Assembly: GCA_023213195.1 (NCBI GenBank)
Contig: CP096135.1
Location: forward strand, 2,228,842 to 2,292,841
Direction of reading: 5' to 3'
DNA from: Sphingobacteriales bacterium JAD_PAG50586_3
GTDB taxonomy: Bacteria; Bacteroidota; Bacteroidia; CAMBQF01
Length of the DNA stretch: 64,000 nt
Numbering within the stretch: the first letter of the stretch is position 1; every line of letters starts with the position of its first letter. Made by a program: the position numbers and the translations under genes. Positions 1 through 9,171 of this stretch are shown piece by piece. The notes under the pieces were generated by a model. It was not told where the DNA came from. It ran no database searches and saw only the letters and a program-made list of their open reading frames with translations.

Positions 1-203
1 TTCCCGGTTTTGAAGAATGCTACACCATGGTAATTTATAACCGCTGGGGCATAAAAGTTTTTGAAACAGATGCCGATAACACCTGCTGGAATGGTAAAAT
101 AAAATCGGATGGGGCTAATGCCTCAGATGGTGTTTACTACTACATTATGGACTTTAAAGGCACCAAGTACAACGGCTACGTAATGCTGGCAACTGGTAAA
201 TAA
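1..203 (+). CDS. T9SS type-B (gliding motility-associated) C-terminal domain protein, 3' end
   Basis: The gene enters from the left edge; only its last 66 residues are present. They contain the hallmark YNRWG motif (about residue 12 of the visible part), then a WNG motif and a GVYYY segment, and end in GYVMLATGK. This is the CHU_C / gliding motility-associated C-terminal domain, the type-B sorting signal of the type IX secretion system. The whole protein is inferred to be a large secreted or surface-attached protein; its functional part lies outside the window. A hairpin terminator follows at 242-272. Confidence 0.85.
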   Translation, partial: PGFEECYTMVIYNRWGIKVFETDADNTCWNGKIKSDGANASDGVYYYIMDFKGTKYNGYVMLATGK

Positions 204-218
204 GATAATAAGCGAATT
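199..218. repeat. AT-rich dispersed repeat word, copy 1
   Basis: These 20 bases, overlapping the stop of the first gene, are the exact reverse complement of 26734-26753 next to another small hypothetical gene. They belong to the AT-rich intergenic words that border accessory genes in this window. Confidence 0.5.
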
Positions 219-241
219 AGATAATATGATAATATGATAAT

Positions 242-272
242 GAAAGGGTGGGAGTTTCTCCTGCCCTTTTTT
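242..272 (+). terminator. Rho-independent terminator of the leftmost gene
   Basis: AGGGTGGGA and TCCTGCCCT pair across a small loop (two G-U wobbles) and run into a T6 tract. It lies just after the stop codon at 203 and ahead of the small gene at 286. Confidence 0.6.
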
Positions 273-285
273 GTTACTTTTAAAT

Positions 286-695
286 ATGGAAGATATAGAA
301 GACCAAGAACGCCTTGTCAACATTTACAATAATCTGCTTATACCATCTTTAAAGTTGGCATGTCTTGATTTTGATATGCAGTGTAAAGTGCTACCTCATT
401 TTGTTAATGTACCTCATGAAGTAATATATTCTTTTGAGGATTCCTATATGCTATTAGCTCAATTGATAGATGGTGGTTTATTATCTGAAAAAGTAATAGC
501 GTGTATTATACGTGTACATTATGCTTATGGCAAACTATAGTTGCTGATGATGAGTTTGATAAACACGATGGTGATTATTACCGCACCAGTAAAGATTGGG
601 AAACCCTTAGAAATGCAGCTAAAGTGGCATTAGAAAGTATGAATGTAAAACTAGAAGAGCCTTATTTAGGAGAAGGTACTACCTACATACAATAA
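286..695 (+). CDS. Small hypothetical protein, reading frame broken
   Basis: I do not recognise this family. The ATG at 286 opens an acidic, soluble-looking protein (starts MEDIEDQERL) with no signal peptide or membrane segment. The frame stops at 540, but a plausible continuation (IVADDEFDKHDGDYYR...) reads on in another frame to 695. Adding one A to the run at 532-534 restores a single protein of about 136 residues. The gene is AT-rich relative to neighbouring core genes and follows a dispersed AT-rich repeat, so it looks like an accessory gene. The join is inferred. Confidence 0.5.
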
Positions 696-699
696 CCAT

Positions 700-1787
700 C
701 TATTCCTCCTCCTCTGCGCTATCTCCTTTTAGGTTTACTGCGTTGCCATACACTTTCCATTTGGCTAATAGGGCCTGCATATCGGCCGGTAACTCACTGT
801 CAAAAAACAGTTCTTTGCCGGTGGTAGGGTGTACAAACCCCAACGATTTAGCATGCAGCGCATGGCGGGGGCAAATGGTAAAGCAGTTCTCTATAAAGTG
901 CTTGTACTTAGTAAAGGTGGTGCCTTTAAGTATCTTGTCGCCACCATAAGTTTCATCATTAAACAAAGGGTGGCCAAGGTATTTCATGTGGGCGCGTATC
1001 TGGTGCGTGCGGCCTGTCTCTAAACGGCACTCAACCAAGGTTACATAGCCAAAACGTTCTAACACGGTGTAGTGTGTAACGGCGTGCTTGCCATACTCCC
1101 CATCGGGGAAAACGGCCATCACTTTACGGTCGCGCAGGTCGCGGCCTATATGGCCTGTAATAGTGCCGTGGTCTTCTTTAACATCGCCCCAAACAACAGC
1201 CTGGTAGCTGCGCTTGGTAGTACGGTTAAAAAACTGCTTGGCTAAAAAGCCAACGCGTATTCATTCTTGGCCATCAGCATAATGCCGCTGGTATTTTTAT
1301 CAAGCCTGTGTACAAGGCCGGGGCGTAAATCGCCTGCTTGGCTTGGCATGTTCTCAAAGTGGTACATTAAGGCATTTACCAGTGTGCCGGTGTAGTTGCC
1401 ATAGCCAGGGTGTACCACAAGGCCTGCCTGCTTGTTTATCACCACCACATCATCGTCCTCATATACAATATCAAGCGGAATGTTTTCGCCCTTAAGCTCA
1501 ATAATGCGGGGCGGGTGGGGCAGCACAATGCTAATAACATCGTACGGCTTTATGCGGTAGTTAGATTTTACCGCCTTTTCGTTAACCAGTATATTGCCGG
1601 CATCGGCAGCGGCTTGTAGCTTGGTGCGCGATGTTTTTTCCAGCCTGTTGTGCAAAAATTTATCTATGCGCAGCAGGTCTTGCCCCTTATCTACCGTAAT
1701 ACGGAAATGCTCAAAAAACTCGCCTTCCTGTTCTCCTTCACCCTCAGGTAAAATAGTGTCTAAATCCTCGTCGTCGCTAAATACCAT
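700..1787 (-). CDS. rluD: 23S rRNA pseudouridine synthase, RluD family (frame broken once)
   Basis: RluA/RluD-family enzymes isomerise uridine to pseudouridine in rRNA; RluD acts on helix 69 of 23S rRNA. The N-terminal part has an S4-like RNA-binding segment (RIDKFLHNRLEKTSRTKLQ, about residues 40-60), then the catalytic HRLDKNTSG motif with the active Asp. The C-terminal part carries GRTHQIRAHM and GHPLFNDETYGG. The frame breaks at the A-run 1244-1248 (T-run on the coding strand); one added base joins ...NEYALAF to LAKQFFNRTTKRSYQAVV.... The length of about 362 residues fits the family. The ATG overlaps the stop of the upstream T9SS gene (TAATG), indicating translational coupling in the ddl-PASTA-rluD operon. 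RluD rather than a paralogue is a judgement from operon position. Confidence 0.85.
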
Positions 1788-3646
1788 TAGCGTGCTATAA
1801 TTAGTTTACGGGTGGTGCTAAAGTTGTTCCCGTCGAAACGCACAAAATATAATCCGTTAGTCATGTTTGAAATATCTATTAGGGCGTTTGTTAGTTTGCC
1901 GGTATCAATTAATAAGCCCTGCATGTTAAACACAGTATAGGTTACAGGTTTAGGGCCAAACTCGGCAGCGTTAGCTATAAAAACACGGTCGGCGGCAGGG
2001 TTGGGGTATAAGTATATGTTGCTTGTGTTGCGTGCAGTAGCAGGCTCGCCAATGCCCAGCGGATTAATAATACTATCGCCAACAACAGGGCGCATCATTA
2101 ACGATCCGTCTATAGAGTTTTGTTGCCACCCGTTGTTTGCTACTTTATAATACAGCACATCGCCGTGGTTGGTATTTCTGTCGTACCCAACATTTAATGC
2201 ATAATCCTGCGGTTGATACCAGCCCACAAAGAAGTTGCCCACAGGCAGCTGAAAGGTACTATCTACTGTATAAGTAACAAACTCGTTTAGCGAGTCGCCA
2301 TATTGGGGGAACAACGCACGGCGCTCGTAAAGCATAGTGCCGGGTTTAGTTGGGTCTGCCGGGTCGGGGCCCCAAATGCGTAAATAAAATTCACGTCCGC
2401 TTACATCTTCAACACCTTTTACAAAGAAGAAGTGAACCGCCCTTAGTGTATCAGCAAAATTTAATGAATAACGCAGGGCACAAGAACCGCCTCCCGGTGC
2501 CGATAATCTAAAACCAGCTTCAGCTGTTCCATCATCATAGGCATAAAAATCAGAAAATACTCTGGCGCGATATAATAGTATCGTTAGATCTTTTAACATC
2601 GCTGCTATCCACAGAGCGGAAAACATGAGTCATAGTAAATACAGACTCTGTAGTGATAGGTGCCGGAAAGCTACAGTTTTGCAGCAAGGGGTTAGCCTGC
2701 ACCGCATCGGGGTTGTAGCCATTGGTATACACAGGCTCTAGAGGTGCCTGTGCGCTAAGCAATGTTTCATTACAAGCACCGTTGTAATCGCTATAATAAC
2801 GGTAGCTGCATGTTTTATCAAAACTGGCTATGTTGGTTTGTGTAAGCCTTATCTTGTTGTTAAACTCAGCCAGTGTAAACTGGTTAAAGGGCATTTGTTG
2901 GTAGTTACGCAGGTTGGCCGGGGCTTTGTAAACAAAGCCAACATCGTTAAACGTAGTATCGTTTATAGTGCGGTTTTTGTTAAAGTAAATATAGTCAACG
3001 TTAAATTGGTCGAACATGCCATATAGCGCGCCCGAACGGCGAAACTGGAACCTGAAGTTGTTATTAAAATAGGCAGGGTCTTTAAACGGTATCATTACTA
3101 GTTTAAAGGTATCCAATGGGGTACCTTCAGCCTGCCACACCATATCGTAAAGGCCTGTAGTATTGTTATAAAACCATAAATTAAGCACATCGGTTTGTTC
3201 CGGAGCCTCTCCATAGCCTTGGGGTTGGTATAAAAAGCTAAAGTATAAAGAGTCTGACGGGGCTACGCTGTCTAAATCAAAATATCTAGAGGTTAAATAT
3301 TCTAACCCATAACCTGTTCCCGGATAAGAGTTATAAGGCTGACCTTTGCTGTTTAATCCGTCAAATGTAGCGCAGCCAACTGTTGGCGGCCCAATGCAAA
3401 AGTCGGGGTTAATGTATACGTTAGAGTCGCTAAAAAAACGCGTGTCGGGGTATCCGTATAAGTTGCCCGAGAAATCTTCTAAAAAAGGTAAATCAATAAG
3501 GCTATCGCCCACGGCTTTAACCTGTTTATCGGCAGTGCCTTTATATTTTACCAAAACAGGGTTTTCGCGCAGTGGGAAAAGTTGCGGCTGTGCTACCGCA
3601 AAAAGGGCAACAGCAACAACGCAATCAGTATATGTTTATTTTTCAA
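1787..3646 (-). CDS. T9SS type-A secreted protein of unknown function (frame broken twice)
   Basis: A secreted protein of about 620 residues. The best start is a TTG at 3646, which overlaps the end of the PASTA gene by 11 bases and opens a typical signal peptide ending in AVAQ. The mature part begins with the common LPFLEDFSG segment of Bacteroidota secreted proteins and is otherwise not recognised. The last about 75 residues (IYLYPNPAADRVFI ... GLYFVRF ... KLIIAR) are a type-A Por secretion tail, so export by T9SS is predicted. Two single-base breaks are seen: a missing base in the A-run 3600-3604 inside the signal peptide, and an extra base near 2561 within SRQ|VFSDFYAYDDG. It sits between the PASTA gene and rluD. 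Confidence 0.7.
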
Positions 3647-4469
3647 AATCAGGTCTTTGTTGTTGTTCATTCGTTATTGTTGATGAGTCTGGCGCCGATT
3701 GTTCTAAAACCTCTTTGCGCAAAAATATATCTATAAACGCACCTGTTTTAATTTTAGTACTATCGTTAGCCAATGGGCTTTGGCGGTATACAAAAGCAGA
3801 AGAGCTATCTGTACCTGTAGCAAACGTTCCATCGTATTGTACTACACCTAACATAAAGCCTTTAGACGATAGTATGTTTATAGCCTCATCCCTTGTTAAG
3901 CCAACCAGGTTAGGCACTATGCCATCGCTTATTATGCCTTTGCCTACGTAAACCTCAATAACAGAGCCTTTCTCCAGCATGGTTCCGGCTTTAATGTCTT
4001 TACCATCATACGCCATGCGCAATACCACCGGCAAACCTTCAATATAGCGAATGCGGCCCATTTTTAGTCCGTAGGTTTCTAACGTAGCTGCCGCCGATTT
4101 TAACGATTGGTCTAGCAGGTTTGGCATTTTAACCAATTGTGGCCTGGTAGAGGTAACGGTAAGGTAAATGGTGCGCCCCTCTTTTGCCGTTGCGTTGGGC
4201 ATAGGGTCCTGACCAATAACAATGCCTTTTTGGCCTTTAGGGTCAAAAATAGAATCTATAATCATGTAATCAACCCCCTCTTTAGAGGCAAAGCTGGATA
4301 CATCTTCTATTTTAAGCCCACGAAAATCGGGTACCTTAATTTTATCGCCGGGGCTGGTATACATTTTTAACCCCCACAGCGCCAACCACGAAAACAATAC
4401 CACACTAGAGGTAGCCAGAAAAACGTGCTGCCAAAATGTTTTTGTGCGTACAAAGCTTATAAAGTTCAT
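3636..4469 (-). CDS. PASTA domain membrane protein
   Basis: 277 residues with one N-terminal transmembrane helix (about residues 14-36) followed by three PASTA repeats: about 45-110 (KVPDFRGLKIEDV), 112-180 (VKMPNLLDQSLKSA) and 185-255 (GIVPNLVGLTRDEA). PASTA modules bind muropeptides or beta-lactams in other bacteria. There is no kinase or transpeptidase domain, so this is a stand-alone periplasmic PASTA protein, as is usual in Bacteroidota between ddl and rluD. It starts one base after the end of ddl (4471) and overlaps the next gene. A role in sensing or organising peptidoglycan is inferred from domain and context. Confidence 0.85.
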   Translation of the reverse strand: MNFISFVRTKTFWQHVFLATSSVVLFSWLALWGLKMYTSPGDKIKVPDFRGLKIEDVSSFASKEGVDYMIIDSIFDPKGQKGIVIGQDPMPNATAKEGRTIYLTVTSTRPQLVKMPNLLDQSLKSAAATLETYGLKMGRIRYIEGLPVVLRMAYDGKDIKAGTMLEKGSVIEVYVGKGIISDGIVPNLVGLTRDEAINILSSKGFMLGVVQYDGTFATGTDSSSAFVYRQSPLANDSTKIKTGAFIDIFLRKEVLEQSAPDSSTITNEQQQRPDFEK

Positions 4470-4470
4470 T

Positions 4471-7214
4471 TTATGCGTGTTGGCCTTTTATAGCGTTTTC
4501 GCGGCGTTTTTGTTGCAAAAGGCCAAATTCTAATATCTTATCAATAAACTCGTATGGTTTATACCCGTTTATTGCCGTTTGGTGAAAAATAGCCGTAGCG
4601 GGGGTCATACCGGGCAACGAATTTACTTCAATAAAAATTACCTCGGGCTCATCGTTATCAAATACCCTTACAAAGGCATCTATACGGCAATAGCCCTGCA
4701 CCTTTAAAACCCTTGCTGCACGCTCCAGTTCTACCTTTACCCTGTCAGATATTTTTTGGCTGATGGTTTGGGTGGGGCTGTAACGCGCCGGAGTAATATT
4801 CTGACCTTCGCCGGCAAGGAATTTCTCTTCCAACGATAGTACTTCGCCTTCGGCCAGAGCTTCCGATGCTTCAAATACTTCGTATTGCAACTCGCCGCTA
4901 CTATCAAAGCTGGTTAGCATGCCGCCGGTAATCTCCAGGAAATGCTTGGCGCCGTTGCGGCTTATAAGGGTTTCTACCAAAAAGTAATTCTTGGCAGGGA
5001 ACTCTTCTTTAGGTTTGATATTTAATACTGCCGATGCGGCAGGGTCTAGCGTTTCTATTTTACGGAAAGCCAATACTGCATAGGCCTCTAACTCTTCGCG
5101 GGTTTTAATCTTTTTTACTGCTGATGAGCAACCATCGTCGTTAGGCTTGGCAATAAGCGGGTAGCCCAGGCCATTCTCAATTTCGGAAACCACAGCATCG
5201 CGGTTGGTGTTCCATTCATCTTCATATACCAAACGGTGGCCGGCCACATTAAAGCCACTCTCGCGCAATATTTGGTTGGTCTTAAATTTATCAATTGTTA
5301 TGGAAGACGATTCTTGGCCCGATCCATTATAAGGCAAGCCTACCTTTTCCAGTTGAACTTGTAACTGCCCGTCTTCGCCGGGTCGGCCATGCAGGGCAAT
5401 AAATACACCATCTACCAACTTGGCCAAATCATTATAGCTAATGCGTTGCGGAGGTTGCATACCGGCGCTGCCCGTATATTTTTGGGTTATGCCTTTGCAT
5501 TTTTCCATAATGCGCTGCACCTCAGGGTGAATGTGGTAATGCTCTATCTTCTCCTTAATATCATCGGCATTGTCTTTAAGCAATATGTTTACCGGTATGG
5601 TATACATTATATGCTCATCGTTACTACCCGTTAAAAACACCGGTACCGGGCTGTATTTGGTAGATGATGATAGCTTTTCGTAAATGTTACGGCCGCTTTC
5701 TACCGATATATGGCGTTCCGATGAATAGCCACCTAACACAACTGCTATTTTAATCTTCTCCTGCGCGGTTTGGGTGTTTTCTTCAATGGCTAAATCCAAG
5801 GCCGCTAAAAGCGCATCGGCCTTGCCGTTAAACTTCATATCAACCATGCGCTGGCGTAGCGATGTGCGTATGATTAACGTAAGGAACTGCGATGGGTTTA
5901 AGCCAATCTCAGCCGCTTGGTGAAAGAAGAACGACGATGGCATCATGCCCGATGTAGTGTTCGGGTCGTTTAGGAATACATCGCCTGCTTTGTTTATAAA
6001 GCCATCAATACGGGCATATACAGAGAATTGGAGCTCTTTGTACATGCGCTCACATTCGGCACCAATTTTTTGTATCTGCTCTGCCGGTAGGTCAATCGGC
6101 GTAATTTTACGCGATAAGCCCGGTAGGTATTTGCTGCGATAGTCGAACAACTCGCCGCCTTTGCGAATTTCGGTAGGGGGCAGGGCTACAGGGCCATTTT
6201 CGCCCTCTACCACAATGCAAGAGAATTCTTTACCCTCTATAAATCCTTCTATAATTATTTCGGCTTCGCCATCAATAGCATCAATAAACACTTCGTGGGC
6301 ACCTCCATTAAATTCATCCTCTAAAACAGCCCATAATGTAGCAGGGTGGTAAATAATTTTTCCTGCTACACGAGCAGGCAGGGCAATACCCTCGCGAATA
6401 TCAGCCGTGCGTTTGCACCATTCTATTTTGCCATTCTCGCTAAGTTTATTCCACTCGGCAGCGGTAAGTGTAAGGCTGAAAAAGCTTTTGTTTACGGCTT
6501 TGGTAAAGGCTTCAATACTATCATCGTGCAAAATGGTAACCCCAATAGAAGAGCCCTGCGTTGCCGATTTTATAACCATAGGCAGGCCAACAACTTCTTT
6601 AGCTTTTTTGAAGATGCCTTCGGCGGTGTTTTGGCCAAACCAATCGTTGTTGCTAACGGTAATGTATTTAGGGCTGCTAAAGCCCGCGTTTACCATTAGC
6701 TTGCGCTGCACAATTTTATTTATACCAATGGCCGATGGCAATATGCCTGAGCCTGAGTAAGGGACATTCAGGTATTCTAATAAACCTTGTAAACGACCAT
6801 CTTCGCCATTAGGGCCGTGTAGGCACAAAAAGGCAAAGTCCATTAGTTGGGGCAGTTCGGTTATCTCCACCTTGCGGCCCAGGGTGGTAAATATTTCGTT
6901 TTGCTCAGCTTCGGTCAGGTTTTCCAAATTTTCGGCATAAACCTGAAAGCGCTGATAAAGTTCTTTTTCTGTGGCGCTTAACACTTCAGTCCGGTTGCGT
7001 ATGGTTGCTACCGGGGGTAAAAATCGCGGATAGAGCCCTTGTAAATAAATTGCCAGTTGAGCAGTATGAAGTTGCCAAAACTGTCTACAAATAAGGGAAT
7101 AGCCTCAAAAAGAGATTTGTTTAGGTTGTCGTAAACAGTGCGTCCGCCTGCAAAAGATATCTCACGCTCTTTAGAGCTGCCGCCAAAGATTATACCAATG
7201 CGCATTTTTTCCAT
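4471..7214 (-). CDS. ddl: Tandem D-alanine--D-alanine ligase (two ligase modules; frame broken once)
   Basis: The protein, about 910 residues, contains two consecutive Ddl-like modules. Each begins with the signature N-terminal loop (IIFGGSSKEREIS near residue 10; VVLGGYSSERHIS near residue 490), followed by an HG.. GEDG motif, a NGSG/SGSG motif and an ATP-grasp fold. The second module ends with the classical metal-binding EVNSLPG; the first has the altered DPNTTSG at that place. Ddl makes the D-Ala-D-Ala dipeptide for peptidoglycan in the cytoplasm. The frame is broken at the G-run 7013-7017; one added base joins ...IRDFYP to PVATIRNRTEVLSATEKE. ATG 7214 or 7205 are possible starts; a TAATTTTG box ends six bases before 7214. 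First gene of the minus-strand operon to rluD. Confidence 0.85.
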
Positions 7215-7220
7215 TAAATA

Positions 7221-7228
7221 CAAAATTA
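7221..7228 (-). promoter_or_regulatory. Bacteroidota -7 promoter box for the ddl operon
   Basis: On the minus strand this reads TAATTTTG, an exact match to TAnnTTTG, six bases before the ATG at 7214. Transcription would start at or almost at the start codon. No clear -33 TTG element is visible. Confidence 0.5.
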
Positions 7229-7253
7229 CGCATTTAACGTAATGGTAATAGTT

Positions 7254-7261
7254 TATATTTG
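7254..7261 (+). promoter_or_regulatory. Bacteroidota -7 promoter box for the exosortase gene
   Basis: TATATTTG matches TAnnTTTG and lies 22 bases before the ATG at 7284. It falls inside the longer open frame that begins at 7242, which argues for 7284 as the real start. Confidence 0.4.
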
Positions 7262-7283
7262 GTCGGTTTTTAACAACGGACTG

Positions 7284-7826
7284 ATGAAATCGCTAAATGA
7301 GATAAACCGCTTTATAATTGTTTTTGCGGCCATATTTTTACCCTTTTATATAGTTGACACATTTTTGGTTCACGAACTGCCTTTATTACCAACTATATGG
7401 AACTTTATTTACCACATATTGCTAAAGTTTATAATGGGTGGAACAGTCTTTGTTCTTGATCTTTTAGGTTACGAAGTACTGCATACCTACGATATTGTTT
7501 GGATTAAAGGAGCTAAAAAGTCATTGTTTATAGGGCATATATGTCTTGCATTTGACCTAATGGTGATGTTTGCTGCGCTGATATTTGCTTACCCCGGGCA
7601 TAAAAAGTCTAAATGGTGGGTTATACCTGTAGGCTGTTTATTTATTCAACTATTGAATATTGGCAGGATGTGCCTGTTAACTGTAGGCGCTAAAGACAGA
7701 GTAACATCATTAAATTTTGAGCACCATTACCTGTTTAAAACAGTGGTATTTGTGGCCATTTTTATAATGTGGGCATTGTGGATTAAATACTTTCCGGCAA
7801 AGGAAGAAAAGGCTAAAGCCTCATAA
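7284..7826 (+). CDS. Exosortase/archaeosortase family membrane protein
   Basis: About 180 residues with several hydrophobic helices. The family's three catalytic positions are visible in order: a Cys at the start of a helix (GHICLAFDLMVMF), an Arg in NIGRMCLL, and a His in EHHYLFK close to the last helix, which ends LWIKYF. Exosortases are membrane transpeptidases that cleave and anchor proteins carrying a C-terminal sorting helix. The small, single-domain form resembles Bacteroidota XrtF-like proteins. No exosortase-associated partner or obvious substrate is next to it, so the target is unknown. Start 7284 is chosen over 7242 because a -7 box lies between them. The stop TAA lies in the left arm of the AT-rich inverted repeat that bounds the next gene. 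Confidence 0.7.
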   Translation: MKSLNEINRFIIVFAAIFLPFYIVDTFLVHELPLLPTIWNFIYHILLKFIMGGTVFVLDLLGYEVLHTYDIVWIKGAKKSLFIGHICLAFDLMVMFAALIFAYPGHKKSKWWVIPVGCLFIQLLNIGRMCLLTVGAKDRVTSLNFEHHYLFKTVVFVAIFIMWALWIKYFPAKEEKAKAS

Positions 7827-7854
7827 TTATAAATTAGTAATTATGAATTATAAG
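7823..7854. repeat. AT-rich inverted repeat, left arm around the 7843 gene
   Basis: Begins at the exosortase stop codon and covers the start of the next gene. The core of 7832-7850 is the exact reverse complement of 28690-28708, and the region is an imperfect inverted copy of 8531-8560 at the other end of the gene. Confidence 0.55.
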
Positions 7855-8547
7855 ATTGACATTACTCAATTAGAACAAGCGAAGGTAGAATTAGGTAAGT
7901 GGATTGAAGGCGATGTGACAGATATGAACTGTTTTTACAGTATTTGCAATTCGGATAAGGTTACTGAATACCACATTAAAGGGTTTACAACATTTACTAG
8001 GAATTATGGAATAAGCCGAAATCTAAAAGGTATAACAGTTGATAGTAAACGTATCTTAGTAAAGGAAATATCAGATATTCTAAAATCACATAAATTAATA
8101 AATGCTGTTGATATTGCTTCTGTTAAGTTTGGAATATTAAATAGTATAATTACAAAGACCCAAAGCGTTTTGGAAAATGAAAGAAATATAATTTCATTTG
8201 CTTCAAAAGTCTGCTATATAACTAGACCTGATTTGTTTTTTCCTTATGATGATTATGTTAAGAGGGCGCTAGATAAAATATATCCATCATGGTTTTATAA
8301 AGATGGTTATTACAAAACCTTAAGTGATTTTATTTCAAATAACAAAAAAGTAATACTTGAAAAAGCTTTGGAAGTTAAGGTTTCAGGTTTTGATTATTCT
8401 ATTGTTGATTATATGAAAAAATACGATGGACTAAAGGGGAGTTTTAATTTAGAAGTGTTTCTGATTAACAGACTAACAGATAAGTATTTTTGGAATATAG
8501 GTTCACAAATTAAGGCTCCTAAGCTCCCCCTAATAATTACTAATTGA
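7843..8547 (+). CDS. AT-rich accessory gene of unknown function
   Basis: 234 residues, family not recognised. The protein is soluble-looking and rich in Lys, Ile, Asn and Tyr. A central stretch (FASKVCYITRPDLFFPYDDYV, about residues 125-145) resembles the 'SK..f..P..FP.yD' segment that I associate loosely with small proteins in defence or mobile loci; this is a weak lead, not an assignment. Base composition is clearly more AT-rich than the adjacent exosortase and rdgB. Both its start and its stop lie inside inverted AT-rich repeats that reach the stop codons of the two flanking genes, so the whole unit looks like an inserted cassette. Confidence 0.6.
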   Translation: MNYKIDITQLEQAKVELGKWIEGDVTDMNCFYSICNSDKVTEYHIKGFTTFTRNYGISRNLKGITVDSKRILVKEISDILKSHKLINAVDIASVKFGILNSIITKTQSVLENERNIISFASKVCYITRPDLFFPYDDYVKRALDKIYPSWFYKDGYYKTLSDFISNNKKVILEKALEVKVSGFDYSIVDYMKKYDGLKGSFNLEVFLINRLTDKYFWNIGSQIKAPKLPLIITN

Positions 8548-8560
8548 TAATTTATAATTT
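8531..8560. repeat. AT-rich inverted repeat, right arm around the 7843 gene
   Basis: Imperfect reverse complement of 7823-7854. It covers the stop codon of the 7843 gene and the restored stop codon of rdgB at 8552. Confidence 0.55.
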
Positions 8561-9123
8561 CAAAAATGCTTGCATTTTTGCTAATGCTCTCGCCCGGTGG
8601 CTGTAGTTATTTTTTCTGCCAGCTCCATTTGGGCAAAGGAGGTAGGTAACCCTTCGGGGATAAAAACAGGGTCGTAGCCAAAGCCATTTTCACCCGTTTG
8701 TGTTAGTGCTATGGTGCCACTTACCAAGCCTTCAAACAGCATTTCTTTTCCATCAATAATTAATGCGATAACTGTTTTAAAACGGGCATTGCGGTTGGTT
8801 TGGCCTTCCAGGTTTTTAAGGAGTAGTGCCACGTTGCGCTTATCATCGCGGGGCAGGCCGGCATAGTAGGCAGTATCTACACCCGGTTCACCGTTAAGTA
8901 CTTCTACTTCCAAACCGGTATCATCAGCAAAGCAGTTTTTGCCTGTTTGTTCATATAGGTAGCGGGCTTTTAGCAGGGCATTACCCTCTATGGTACGCTC
9001 GGTTTCTTCCGGCTCCCCGGTAAAGTTTATATCTGCTAACGATAATAGCTTAATACTATCGCCCAAGGCAGCCTTAGCCTCGTGCAGTTTATGTGCATTG
9101 TTAGTAGCGAAGATGAGTTGCAT
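8552..9123 (-). CDS. rdgB: XTP/dITP pyrophosphatase, RdgB/HAM1 family (frame broken near the end)
   Basis: Hydrolyses non-canonical purine triphosphates (dITP, XTP) and so keeps them out of DNA. The N-terminal FATNNAHKLHEAK nucleotide-binding motif, FADDTGLEV (Asp active site) and GENGFGYDPVF are all present. As written the frame stops at 8581. One extra base in the T-run 8610-8615 restores the conserved C-terminal SHRARAL motif and a natural stop at 8552, giving about 190 residues, the usual length. I treat the break as a sequence error. The gene lies downstream of, and on the same strand as, the helicase gene at 9172. Confidence 0.9.
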
Positions 9124-9143
9124 GAACGTATGGTGTTTATTCG

Positions 9144-9170
9144 AGATCCTGAATCAAGTTCAGGATGACA
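9144..9170. repeat. TGTCATCCTGAA-type intergenic hairpin
   Basis: AGATCCTGAA and TTCAGGAT pair around TCAAG, between the helicase stop and rdgB start. Related hairpins occur at about 38380-38408 (TGTCATCCCGCACTTGATGC...) and 40445-40470. It could act as a weak terminator for the helicase gene. Confidence 0.5.
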
Positions 9171-9171
9171 G

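Noticed and set aside
1242..1250. Programmed ribosomal frameshifting in rluD, ligA, ddl and others
   Set aside because: Breaks go in both directions, hit unrelated genes, and lack shared slippery heptamers or downstream structures; many are one base short in homopolymers.
5389..6760. Plus-strand open frames of 65-117 residues opposite ddl
   Set aside because: Shadows of the ddl coding strand with no start context or family resemblance.
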